Of a stretch of DNA of 64,000 nucleotides, positions 13,001 through 23,717 are shown piece after piece. Source of the DNA: Helopsaltes ochotensis. Its lineage: Eukaryota > Chordata > Aves > Passeriformes > Locustellidae. Below the pieces are notes generated by a model. It was given only the letters and a program-made list of their open reading frames with translations. It was not told the origin of the DNA and ran no database searches. Each line of letters opens with the position of its first letter. Positions within the stretch are counted from its first letter, which is position 1. The stretch covers positions 248,001 through 312,000 of the forward strand of contig VXBM01000888.1 of NCBI GenBank assembly GCA_013400155.1, in the 5' to 3' direction. The translations under genes were made by a program, and so were the position numbers.

Positions 13001-16000
13001 TCACTGCTATCCCATTCCTGCCAGGCTGAGGATGTGGAACACAAAGCTTGGAAGTTGGAGGGTGGCACCTAAGGAAATGGCACATACAACATGCACAGGA
13101 GTAAGGTGCACTGAGGACCAGTTTAGGGGGTTACAACCCTGGCTAGTTACAATATCACACTGGTAAACCCAAAATCATTAGTGTTATTTTCTCACCCCCA
13201 TGGAGCAATGTATTTCCCTATTAAACAGTCTGAGCACTGCTGCGGGCTACAATTCACATAGCTGAACGGCAGTTGCAAGAGTGTACAAAAAGGAAAACGA
13301 GCAAAAGCAAATGTTAAACGAGAAGGACAATGGAGAAAAGTATGTTTTTCAACAATACATGAAAACAGATGGAGAGTTAATGAGCAGAAATAAAGGACTG
13401 TTGGCATGGCATAATCTGGAAATAACAATAAAAATAACTGCATTTTTCCTAATGTCATGAGCCAACATATAAATTTTAAAAGCAAGAAAATTACTAAAAA
13501 AAGATTTTTCATAATTTTTAAAGTATCTACAATGAGTCGTAGTTCAAGGAAAATTATACTTTAAAAAAATCAAAAAGGAGAACCCAGACAAACTTATCTG
13601 GAAATAAAACATCTTTTCTTATCCCATTTGAATGAAAAATATGAAATAAAGTGGATTATCTACCTGGATGTGCTGTGCAGATATGTCAGGGGATGCAAAA
13701 AACAGTTGGTTGACACCTGCAGCATCTGGAGTTGCTAGGATAACTTTTCCTGGAGTGGAATCTTGTCTGGCAAGGATCACCTTGCTTGGGGTAGAGCCAT
13801 CATGATTTGTTAAGATGAACTGCTTGCCTGCTGAGCTCTGATCAAGTGCTGTAACAATCTGAATCTTCTGGCCCGTCTGCTGATCTGTGACAATCTAATA
13901 ATACATTTATCTCAAATTGTTATGGTGATTTAAGTTAACTTTCTGGACCCAATCCGGGCACTTGAAGAAAATGGGAACTTTGCCTTTCACATTTGAGAAG
14001 CAGGATCATCTTCCCCTCCGTCACACAAGAGCGAATTACACTCAGGCGAAAACTTGGATTTTCACTGTATTTGAAACACATTTCAATCAAGGGTGTTTGA
14101 AGTCAAAACCTGAGTTCGTACTCAATTTTTACAACTGGCGTATGCTTTTACAACACTACTGAAACTCTTCCCAATTCTAATATCCAGAACTCAAGGCATG
14201 TCTGTAGCTGAGCCCTAAGATCCATCAGGTCATAAGAAAACTTAAAACTTGAATTCACTGCATTCTACACGAAGTGTTTGCAGCACCTCCAAGGTTTAGT
14301 TATTTAACAAAAAACTTTTTACAACCACAAATGTAGATGTCCGAGTGAAAAAGGTAAGCAGCAAACAGCAGGAAAAGCAATTATTGTTGCACCTGTATAT
14401 AAATTTTAGACTTCATTTTGTGGGAATCTTGTTTTACACACACATTTCTAAGTAAAATAAGTGAAACAGAATCTCTTTCCCTGGCTTTTTTTCTTTTCTT
14501 TTTCTAAGGAAAAACTAATTTTCCTTTTAAAATCAAGAACAGATCTACAGGGTGGGGTTTTTTCCATTTTATCCCTATTTTAAAGTGCAAATTCAGCAGA
14601 ATTTATTAAATAATCCTCCACTTTCTGCCAACTTTGTCACAAGATTATAATCCCCAGAGAAAATAATCAAGATTCTATATATATATTCCATTATAAATCT
14701 CATTTTAGTCACTTCATTTCTCCATAAAAATGCCTATATGGAAAACTGCCTGGCTTATTCTGGAGACTAAGGAGAATTATCCTACAAAGCCTATTTCCTG
14801 CAAACTATTTTGAATTAGAGATCAATAAAACAGCTCCTATTAACTTGTTTTTTAAACTGTAGCCAAACATTTATATTTATCTAGACATTCCCAACGTTCA
14901 TATTAAAGATATGAATTTTATTTTTAATACAAATGACATTTATTTCATTATCTTATTACTTACCATAACTAGTTCCATAGAAATTGGGGTGCCAATATTA
15001 ATTATATTTCCTAGGTGGAGAACCATGGCACAAAGAAACTGAACGAGGCATAATTTCACATGAATTTTTTATCAACTTTGCTACTGCACCTTCACAACAG
15101 GCTTATTACTTTCTCTAAATGCTCAATACCTGTGTATATTTTACAGTTTAAAAAGATAAGCAGTGATGAGTATCCAATTTCAGCAGTTATAATGCAATAT
15201 TGACACTTTCAAATATTCAGAAATCATGAGTTTCAATACAGAAAATGAATGTGTCCTTCAGGTGGCCTTGTGCTCTTAACATTTTAATGGATAGTATTTC
15301 AATCTTTTTCTCTGCAAAATATGATTAAAAGCATATCTAAGAGAAAAGTGCAGGTAAAATAATAAAATTCTAAATGCTAAAGAACAAAAATTATCATGGG
15401 ATTTGGGGTGCAGGGTGAGAAGACAAGGCTAAAGCATGACAATAATTATCAACATGATAAATTTTCTGTTCAGTTTTTTTTCATATATCCACATGTCTGG
15501 GACCACAAATGGCTACAGCAGACCCTTATTTCTCCTTTAAATTCCTTTATGTCAGTTTTATATTCTTTAGAAGGCAAACTTCCTTGCCCTTTCCATTTTC
15601 TTCATTCCTTAATTTCCTTTTCCTTGTTCCATTTTCCTTCATTTACAATCTCTGTTTCTCATGTGTAATTTTTTGGCTATTTTCAAAGTACCTGATATTC
15701 CATTCCTCTTCTTTCCAAACATCTATTTTATTTGGATTAGGAGAAATCCAATGTATGTTATGCTCAACAGAGTGCATAGATGCACAAAAGCCAAATAAAA
15801 CACTGTGCTGTTTTTTGAATTTCCACACCTGCTCCTTGAAAGACACTCTTAGCTAAAATCTGTCTCCCTTATCAAATTTTAAAAGCACAACTGTGTGTAC
15901 CCCAAAAAAGGAATATAATCCATCTAGTTAGGTTTACACAAAGTATGCTCAAAATCCATGTCACATGTCACAAACAGTAACGACACAAACTTGAACTACA

Positions 16001-19000
16001 GCTGAAATTATTTTTGGGACATACATACTAAGTTATCTTTTTTCCTATTGTAGCCCAGCTGTGTAATTAAAAAATATATGTACTTGTAGATAAATATGGC
16101 AGGACAGTAGGCAGAAGAACCACTGCTACTTCATCCAATTCACATCACCTTCTATTTAACAGAGTCCTAATCTTCAAATCGGTTCCTGCAATTCTAGGAG
16201 GATGCCCAGGTAGTTTGCACTACATATAGTAGGTATAGTGTTGCATTAATATCCTTACAAAGCTATTCAACCTGCACAAGTGATTTCTGCAGCTGACAAG
16301 CATTTGACAACTGACAGAGGCAGAAGAGAAAGAACTTAAACAATTAAGCACGTTCTGTCTGCAGCTGACCTCTTATGGCCAGACACCTGCAAATCCTCAA
16401 CCTACACTGCAATGGGGACACTGAAAAGTGGAGCAGCTCACCAGAGTACAACAACTGGCAATACCTAAATATCAAGGTAAGAGAAAAAAATAATCAGAGG
16501 GAAGAGGAAAAACACTTATCTTCTGACAACGAATCACTGACATCACATAATCTTTCCTCGTCATCTAAAACTCAATATTGCTAAAACAATAATACTATAA
16601 AAAAAGAAATATATCAATTCAGGATTGACTGCATAAAAATACACTACCCTTAGGTATTTCATTTAAGCACCCTGATGATAATGGAAGAAATTATTTTCCT
16701 TTATTGCTTTACGTCTTGTCTATTTACAAGTTTTGATTTCCATTTGAACATCATTTCAGTAAATTACACACCTCAGTAACTGTGTTCCTATTTGACAAAA
16801 AAGAAAATGTCTAAACATAGACAACTAATACACCTGTTTATAACAGCCAATTTTGTGCAGAAATGCCTGTTGAACAAATGTAACATTCAATTTTTCTCCC
16901 AGAAGAAATGCTAGCATTCTCTAAGAAGAGCGACTAATGAAACATCTTTTAAAAAACCTTTTACTGAGGATTTTCTACTTCAATATTTCAGATAATTAGG
17001 TGCATTTAATAAAGGAAAAAAAATTGATTGAAAATATATACTCAAAATTATTCAATGTAAAATAAATGGTGGACATTTTACTGACATATGTTTATCTCTA
17101 CAAACTACTTTTCCCTTCACACAAATTTTTCTCTGAGCAAAGTTTTTATTGCTAAGTTTGATACTAGCGATATATTTGTAGATGTCTCTTGCAGGATGAG
17201 TGTTTTGACTGAGTGTTGTTCCACACATGTCAAGAGATAACAACCAAAGTACTTATCGTCCTTTTTGAAGACAGAATGGTGGTTAATTGAAGAGTAATAG
17301 AAAGTACAGCTGTACACAAAGTGTAGAAACGCAGTGGAGGTAGCTGAAAGAAGGAAGACCTACTGGATTGGTAAGACAGATACCACGACTAGAGCACAGG
17401 TGGAGGGTAATAAATCTAAAAAGAAACCCCATCATGTATGGGAGGTGGTTGTGAAGAGCCTTGGAAGGGTAGACAGCTTGAACATAATGCACCAGAACAG
17501 GAAAAAAGCAGAGGACCATATTTTAGAGTGAAGCTGGTAAAAGAAAAAGCAGCCAAAATTGTAGTAGCAGCTGGCTCACTTAAATGTGTGCTTTTGTATG
17601 AGAATATTTTCTAAACAGTTGATTTTTTTTCTACAATGAAAATTAAAAATAAAACTGACTTGTGCTGACTTCTAAGGCATAAAATATAAAACTTTACTCC
17701 TCAAATCTTTCTAGGCTCCATATACACCTTTCTATGTTAATTGAAATATCTACATTGCCAAAAACTTCATTACCCTCACTTCAACTGCAGGTTACTACTT
17801 GGCCAGGCTATGGATTATAATACCAAGACATACAACATGGGTTGGGATAACCAAAAACCAGCATTCTTCTCAGACACTAAGTTTGCCTGCACCTTTTCAT
17901 GACTCCAAAGATAAAATGCAGTATTTCACTCCCTGCTTCTGCTCCAAAATATAGAAAACCTCCAAATTTGTTGAACTACCAAATTGACAATATACTCAAC
18001 TTTCAAGGAACAGCTTCACTTGCAAAAAGTATTTTTCTGTTCAGTGATTTAGGATTTTTGTAATGCTAAAATTCTTACAAGGGGAAAAAAAAGGAAAAAA
18101 GAGAGGAAAGCCAGGAATGATATTTTATTCCTGTTTATATGGAAAGGGTCTCTGCCATCAGGGGCTGAATATTTACATTAAAGCAAGTAACAAGAGGAAA
18201 ACAAAAAAGAACTGCATGTGAAAAGTGGCAGAAGCAAATAGTTCATGTCTGCTTTTCAAATGCATCAGATGAAGCATACCTGTATACGCTGTGATAAAGA
18301 GAGGCCCGAATCTGCAGGGACAATCTGTATTCGTTGTGCTGTCCCATCCATTAGTGTTTGTGTACCACCTTCCTGGGAATGTGTAACCTAGAAAGAAGGA
18401 ACAAATGTAATGGACTGACAACGAATTTTACTGGATCCACCATCTTAATGGATTAAACCTTAAGGTTTCATCAACTTCTGATTTCCGTGAACAAAAGTCA
18501 TGGAAAGTCAGACACTCTTATTCCATAAAAAATGTGAATGCTTGTAATCTAATTCAACACCTTAATTTTTCTAATTACAAAATTCTGATTTAAACCCATT
18601 TTGAAATACCTTCCAATGTGAAATTTACAAACACTTTAAGTAAAGCAATTAATTGTTGACAAGTCCATGTATATCAACCGAACTGAGTATTTACTACTGT
18701 TGATGTTCGTGAGACACCTATCATCATAGCTGTGCTATGTTTGCAATAAATGGAAGTGACAGAAGGGGTTTGTGTACGGAAACACAGCAATTGTCAGCTT
18801 CAATTCTGTTTTTCTGTTAAATAATTCTATACTGGGGAACTATTAACAAAGATAGGGAAAACTAATGAATTGTGTGAAGTTTGTGAACAGTGTATCTTGT
18901 ATTAAAATCTCTGCGTGAATGCTCTCAGACACAATGGAAGTGTTTTAACAATTATCAATATTTTAAAAATTCTTCACAGTACAAAGAGAATTTGTCTTCA

Positions 19001-22000
19001 CCGAGTTTACAGACACTTTCAAATTGAAATTTTTGTCCTAAAATCCCAGGTAACTCCAAAACCTTTTTGCTATTCGCAAAACTACCTGCAACATCCTGCA
19101 AATCTGTATCACAAATAATTCCCAGTATTTACACCATTATACAAATACTCCTCCGCACCTGATTGTCCCTCTGCCCCTCTCAATTAATATAAAGAATATA
19201 ATATATATATTGCAGTGAAGTACTGTTTCATAAGTTTGTGAGGGTTTTTTGTTCCTCCCAGATCAGCTTCCTGATTTTGCAACCATACCATCATCTAAAT
19301 GGTAATACCAGCAGATGAAAGCAGGCCAGAAAATGCAGCTGGAGGTCAGTATGAGAGTGGGACACGGTGGAGGGTAAGACTTCCCCTTATAGCAGAAATA
19401 CAAGCTCCCATCAGCCTATGTTGATTTTGAAATTTTGCCCAAAAAGGTGGTACTTTTGGTAGCAGGCTCATAATCTAATTGCTCCTCTCCCCTCAGTTTG
19501 GCAGGTAAAACTGGCTGGTTAGGCATTCTGTGATCTGGAACAGGACACCGATGCAGGCTGCAAAGCAACCCAGCAAACAAAGGCTATTCTTAGCACAGAT
19601 CAAACCTTCAATCCAGTCTCCACAATGCTCAGAAGCAGATGCATTAGAGCAAATGAGTGAGGCTAAGCTGCTGGGGAGATTGCTTAAGCTGCCAGCACCG
19701 CTGAAAGAAATGCTTGTCAAACTACTGTCCAAGCCATTTCTGGACACTGCTTTCTAAAAATACCTGATTTTTCTGAGTACAAGTACTTTTAAACAATTCA
19801 TCCACTTCTTTGTTTAAGTAAAGGACAAAGAACTGCTCATTACCCAGCAGCATTTTCAGTTCAAGAGAGGTACTTTCAAGCCCTGAAGTTCTGCATCAGC
19901 CTTTCAAATCGACAGGAACACACGGGATTCAGAAGCGATTAGAAGTTTTATGTGCGTTTACTTTTGCTATACAAAATATGCTACATATTATAGAACTGCT
20001 TTACATTTGCTCCTTTAAAATGTCATGATCCACATATTGTGTAAGATAAAATGGCTTTTTAACTCAACAAAATGTCAGCCTGACAGTTTTACTTCTATGC
20101 ACAATACAGGTTTTTTTATTGCAGTTAATACTGGTAAGAGTAATTGCAAAACTTGTTCTGAATTGTACTTTTTATGTGTGTGACAGTTTCAACAACTATG
20201 TAGCTCTCCTCTGTTTCAGTAAACTGGCAGGACTGTGGAAATGAACTACCATATACTTAGTGTACCCAGCCACAGATTAAAAGAAAGAAGAATGCTGCAG
20301 GCCCTTGGCAGGCAGCTTCGCAACATGAATCAAGAAACATGGTCTTGATGTAGAAAGAGGAATTATCTCTCACTGAGCAAAAGATGACTAGCAGATGGCA
20401 GAATCTGAGCAATGACAATCACTGCACAATGCCCCATATAGACAGGGTTATATTTTGCTTCAATGTTTTGCTTTCATGCAAAAAGTCCTAAATTAACAAA
20501 AGCACGTTTGTGAACACCATTGTAAAACTGTTGCGGTAATTTTGTGATTTAAAATGCTTCACAAAAAACAATTAATATTATAAAAAAATCAAAATCTATG
20601 TAGAAAACACTTCTGATCATTACCTGAATGAGACGGAGAAGCATTTCCATTCTCCTTAATATTGAACACCTTTTCCTTTCAGGTATTTTTCCTTTTGGGT
20701 TCTACTCATGTACATTTTTCTTGTAAATTCAATTAAAATTACTTATACATTCAAGAGAATTATAAATGCTAGCAAAAATACTGCTGAAGTTCTCTAGATC
20801 TTAAACTATGATTTTTCAGTGCTTACAGTGATTAGGAATACCTCCAAGCAATTACAGCCTGTAGGTAGGCAGGAATGTAAGCTATTGCATGGAGGCCCTG
20901 GTGACACTGCTGTCCTTGCTGATTCCACCTTTCAGGCAGCACATTCATGCATGGAATGCACTTTTGACAATAATTTTGGCTTAAGGAGTCCCAGCTTGCA
21001 CACAGGGATGCTTCTCAGTCCTTCCAACCATGTGCCTGGTTGGGCCACACCTTGTACAAAATATGGACACTGATCACAACCAACAGGGAGATGACCTTAC
21101 TCCACTATGCTGTAATTATTTTTTTCCTGGTTTTGTCCACACACAGAGCTCACACGAACAAGACTAGTATAGTGTGAGAATAAGTGGCTAAGTGATGACT
21201 GGGGAATGGTTAAGCTGCACCGCTGCCAAATACAGTGTGACCATCTCAGACACAGTAAAACCTTGCTAAAGGACAAATCCTAATCTACACTGCTCACAAA
21301 ACAACGGCCATGAAAACTGCAGAGCTGTGATTGCACCATGAAAACAGCTACAGGAACAGCTACAGCTCTCTGCAGCACTGCACCTTCACTCTATGTCTCT
21401 TTTCTCCCCTGCCTTCCTTTGGCTACCAGTTATCTTCTTTGTGCTGGCTTTGGTAGTCATTGGAGCCTTCTCAGACCCTACTTTGTGCTAACCCAGCAGA
21501 AAACCTTCCACTTGTTTTGGCTGGATTATTAGCTTGCTCCTGGTGGGGAAATAATTACAGAAAGAAACAGAAAAATGCCCCTCTCTCTCTTATGATACTG
21601 AGATACTAAGTCAGCTCAGTGTCTCCTGGAATCACATGAAATTGAGAAACAACCCCCACAGAGGCTAAACACCATCTTCACACCATTCTCTGAGTGGAAT
21701 GCACACTTCAGCTAGCTTTGACTAGCCTTGTACTGTCAAAAAGAAACATATTTAAATAGGAAATACAGCCTTATTAAACCTCAACAAAGAATTATAGTCC
21801 CAAAACAAAACGGCATTAAACATGCGTTCTCGCCCAATGAAGACGACAAATAATTAAAAAAACCCATCATATATCCCATAAACCACTTATGTCCTTTTGA
21901 AGTAGCCTTAGCAACACTCAGATGCTACAAAAATAAAAGCTATGAGAATTTATTCAGAGCAGAATTAACTATCCCATCCCCCTCTCCAACCTTTCCATCT

Positions 22001-22814
22001 GAAATCAAGGCTGAGAGGAAATAAAATTACTTGAGAAGTCATTCTGTGTCTACACAAAAATCCAAGAGTGGATATTTCAAGCTAAAAAAATAATATTTAT
22101 TTAAAATAAATAAATTATTGCCTCTAGCCTATTTAAAGTGGTACTAATTTTAAATAATCTATGCTCTACTGAAACTTTCTAGATAACTATGAATACTCAT
22201 ATCCACACTCAAACTATCTGTGCATCTCCAGCAGCTCTCTGGCAGCAATACAGAGATCCTGCACACAGGTCAACAGAGAACCAAAACTAGAAATCTGCAG
22301 GAACAGGAGCTCAATCTTTCTTTTGACACATAGCAAGCACATATATCTGAAAGTGAAGAAATGCAAAACTTCATTAGTGAAAACAAAAATAACAAATGAA
22401 GCAATTGCATAATTGTAAAGTAAAAAGCTGTGCCCTGACTTTTTTAACTAAAAGTGAATAAAGCAATTATGCAACTAGATGGCTCTCTGAAAACCTCTAC
22501 AGGTTCAGACAGCAAGCAGAAAAGCTAGTGACCTAGCGGAAACACTGCCCGATTCTTAATTTCTGTGGGATGAACTTTGGCAAAAAAGGATTTGCAGCGT
22601 AACTTTAAAATGGACATAGTAGGTTCTTCTGCCTTCTGAGGGAAGTGTCCAGAAGTCTTGTCTGTACCAAAAATTTTTTTCTTGTGATTTTGGTTTATAT
22701 GTATCAGTCTGTGCATTTTATTATTCAATTTCTCTAAAACAGGACTCAAAATTTATGTACCTCTCCCATTTGCTGTTCAAAAATTTGATTGGCCAGTTCC
22801 TCTACGGTTGTCAT
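866..22814 (-). CDS. NR2C1: NR2C1 (testicular receptor 2, TR2), 5' nine coding exons, partial
   Basis: Orphan nuclear receptor of the NR2C group; the family binds AGGTCA direct repeats as homodimers or with TR4 and acts in the nucleus. Coding exons in transcript order: 22814-22761, 18387-18280, 13894-13664, 10273-10192, 8188-8009, 6040-5893, 5791-5701, 4541-4357, 1028-866. Each is flanked by AG/GT, all phases join, and they give 414 codons without a stop. The DNA-binding domain spans about residues 150-215, with zinc ligands C150, C153, C167, C170 and C186, C192, C202, C205 and P-box CEGCK. TR2 rather than TR4 is indicated by RGTKDCVINKHHRNRCQYC and by LQRCIAFGMKQD; TR4 has a different second finger and LKKCLEMGMK. 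An IKSE sumoylation-type site sits at K287. The last exon ends in phase 0 at EGPLLSDAHVAFR, so the ligand-binding domain and stop are left of the window. Identification is secure; exact isoform use is inferred. Confidence 0.96.
1029..4356 (-). other. NR2C1 intron between coding exons 8 and 9
   Basis: About 3.3 kb of AT-rich sequence with only short chance ORFs and short A or T runs. No recognised element. Confidence 0.7.
4357..4541 (-). CDS. NR2C1: NR2C1 coding exon 8, hinge region
   Basis: 185 bases with TAG acceptor and GTAAGG donor. It encodes VEACQGDLSTLANVVTSLAN followed by a serine/acidic stretch ending EQASSDVT. STLANVVTSLANL is shared by TR2 and TR4; the tail is more variable. Confidence 0.94.
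4542..5700 (-). other. NR2C1 intron between coding exons 7 and 8
   Basis: AT-rich intron of about 1.2 kb with no named repeat recognised. The 101-base intron at 5792-5892 follows on the other side of exon 7. Confidence 0.7.
5701..5791 (-). CDS. NR2C1: NR2C1 coding exon 7, hinge with sumoylation-type site
   Basis: 91 bases with CAG acceptor and GTATGT donor. It encodes STGLLESGMFVNIHPSAIKS and then EPTVLMTPDK. The IKSE tetrapeptide matches the psi-K-x-E sumoylation consensus and aligns with the VKTE site around K250 of human TR2, which is reported to be sumoylated. Use of the site in this bird is inferred. Confidence 0.93.
5893..6040 (-). CDS. NR2C1: NR2C1 coding exon 6, C-terminal extension of the DNA-binding domain and hinge
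   Basis: 148 bases with TAG acceptor and GTATGT donor. It encodes SVQCERKPIEVSREKSSNC followed by AASTEKIYIRKDLRSPLAAT, a segment nearly invariant between TR2 and TR4. It ends in phase 2 and is separated from the next exon by only 101 bases. Confidence 0.96.
6041..8008 (-). other. NR2C1 intron between coding exons 5 and 6
   Basis: About 2 kb with no named repeat recognised; a run of about 17 A lies near 7714-7730. Confidence 0.7.
8009..8188 (-). CDS. NR2C1: NR2C1 coding exon 5, both zinc fingers of the DNA-binding domain
   Basis: 180 bases with TAG acceptor and GTAAGT donor. It carries the recognition helix TCEGCKGFFKRSIRKNLVYS and the complete second finger with C186, C192, C202 and C205, ending RCIAFGMKQD. 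The P-box CEGCK fits AGGTCA half-site recognition as in other NR2 receptors. All eight zinc ligands of the domain are present between this exon and the previous one. Confidence 0.97.
8716..8760 (+). repeat. Tandem repeat, three perfect 15-bp units
   Basis: The unit atcagtgaaagaata occurs three times back to back without mismatch (8716-8730, 8731-8745, 8746-8760). Perfect identity suggests a recent, possibly length-variable minisatellite. Confidence 0.95.
9650..9980 (+). mobile_element. CR1 LINE, 3' fragment
   Basis: Matches the avian CR1 3' region: gggaatggcatgaagctg, a segment beginning ggttggatattagg, gtgtcctgtgcagggcca, and the terminal tcccttccaactcagg followed by atattctatggttcta, a variant of the 8-bp CR1 tail. 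5'-truncated, as most CR1 copies are. The left boundary is approximate. Confidence 0.93.
10192..10273 (-). CDS. NR2C1: NR2C1 coding exon 4, start of DNA-binding domain
   Basis: 82 bases with CAG acceptor and GTATTT donor, ending in phase 1. It encodes ILTDNSPNEQSLNKVFDL followed by CVVCGDKAS, which supplies the first two zinc ligands (C150, C153) of finger one. The split glycine codon is completed by the next exon. Confidence 0.95.
10274..13663 (-). other. NR2C1 intron between coding exons 3 and 4
   Basis: About 3.4 kb, AT-rich, with several ORFs of 60-106 codons that show no recognisable protein features. No repeat family identified. Confidence 0.65.
13664..13894 (-). CDS. NR2C1: NR2C1 coding exon 3, N-terminal A/B domain
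   Basis: 231 bases, 77 codons, phase 0 at both ends, TAG acceptor and GTAGAT donor. It encodes the N-terminal activation region, starting IVTDQQTGQKIQIVTALD and containing GKQFILTNHDGSTPSKVILA, ARQDSTPGKV and PDAAGVNQLFF, all typical of TR2. Confidence 0.95.
13895..18279 (-). other. NR2C1 intron between coding exons 2 and 3
   Basis: About 4.4 kb of AT-rich intron. ORFs of up to 115 codons (15509-15856) are low-complexity, phenylalanine-rich readings of T-rich DNA and are not credible genes. Confidence 0.65.
18280..18387 (-). CDS. NR2C1: NR2C1 coding exon 2, N-terminal glutamine/RIQIV-rich segment
   Basis: A 108-base exon (36 codons, phase 0 at both ends) with acceptor TAG and donor GTATGC. 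It ends in QRIQIVPADSGLSLSQRIQ and joins directly to IVTDQQTGQ in the next exon, giving two QRIQIV copies plus QKIQIV. The human TR2 protein I remember goes from EQQMGE directly to IVTEQQTG, without this segment, while TR4 has a similar run of RIQI motifs. The exon can be skipped without a frameshift. Confidence 0.85.
18388..22760 (-). other. NR2C1 intron between coding exons 1 and 2
   Basis: About 4.4 kb. Holds a short TA run near 19200-19210 and a GC-richer patch at 19495-19760 with overlapping ORFs on both strands (84 and 75 codons) that I cannot assign. No named repeat seen. Confidence 0.65.
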
Positions 22815-22836
22815 GATCTTTAATCACCAGAATTTC
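22761..22836 (-). CDS. NR2C1: NR2C1 exon with start codon (coding 22761-22814)
   Basis: Encodes MTTVEELANQIFEQQMGE, close to the known TR2 N-terminus. The ATG is 22812-22814. An in-frame TGA lies four codons upstream (22824-22826) within the same exon, so the start is fixed, and the -3 base is A, a good context. The acceptor is CAG at 22837-22839 and the donor is GTACAT. Bases 22815-22836 are 5' UTR, so at least one further upstream non-coding exon is needed. Confidence 0.95.
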
Positions 22837-23390
22837 CTGTCAAAGAAAGGAAAGAAGATGCTTAACATCTGTAGTTTCAGAAGTAAAAATATCCTGGGGA
22901 AAATATAGTTCACATAAGTGCGTTCACAGTTTTATGATGATGACATCCCTGCAGAATTTAAAGTTTGATTATATTACAAAAATAAATAATTTACTATTTG
23001 AAAATTTTGAATTGTTTTATTCAAATAACTCACACAGAGACTTTTCGATTTTTATATATAAAAACAGTGCAATACCTACTTCTTGTATGAACAATGGCAG
23101 TACTCTTACACTAATACTGGTTTTCATTCTTTAACTTTTCTGGAACTCCTAGGAATTACGTCCTCCTCAGTGAATCTCGAACCTCCCCAATAAACCATAG
23201 AAGTAAAAATTTAACTCACTTCTACATCAAATTTAACTCGAGCTAATTCTGCTCTTAAAATTGGAAAGAGAAATCTTTTTCCACTAGAGCAAGAACTGCA
23301 GGCCTTGGAGGTGTGCCTAATGGTATACTAAAGTCTAATTAATGAATTAATGTGAAAGGGGAAATACAGAAACATTTGGGCACTGTAGAC

Positions 23391-23717
23391 TGTCGTCCTG
23401 ATTTTTCACCCTTTCTGATGTTGTTCAGAGTTTCCTGATGTTTTCAAAGTTTTTAGTTCTTTCTCACACGAGTGTTATAAATAGAAGTAATGTTTATAGC
23501 AGCACAAGGTTGTTTTGCATTCCTCTCTCTCTCGAGGAGGGGACAATTGATGGACTTTTGGTTTGACCAATGTGATTGGAAAGGTGGCGACATTATCCCC
23601 CAATCCATGGTCTGGGTGAAAATACTACATATTGGAGTCAGATAATAAAGGTCAACTTTTTATGCCTTGGAATCTGAATAGAGTCTGTGTGAGTTCCTTT
23701 TGTGTCCTACTGTGAGA
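23391..23717 (+). mobile_element. Solo LTR of an endogenous retrovirus, with target-site duplication
   Basis: A 327-bp element starting TGTCGTCCTG, flanked by identical 6-bp direct repeats GTAGAC (23385-23390 and 23718-23723). It contains a TATA-like ttataaata near 23475 and a polyadenylation signal aataaa near 23645, in LTR order. The 6-bp duplication fits an ERVK-like (class II) element. The last bases are GA rather than the usual CA, probably one substitution. No retroviral coding sequence is attached. Confidence 0.85.

Noticed and set aside
15509..15856. 115-codon ORF rich in F, L and S
   Set aside because: Low-complexity reading of T-rich intron; no start context, splice sites or protein motif.
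19493..19757. Overlapping 84- and 75-codon ORFs on both strands
   Set aside because: Considered as an alternative NR2C1 exon, but neither frame resembles NR2C1 and no consistent splice pair was found.
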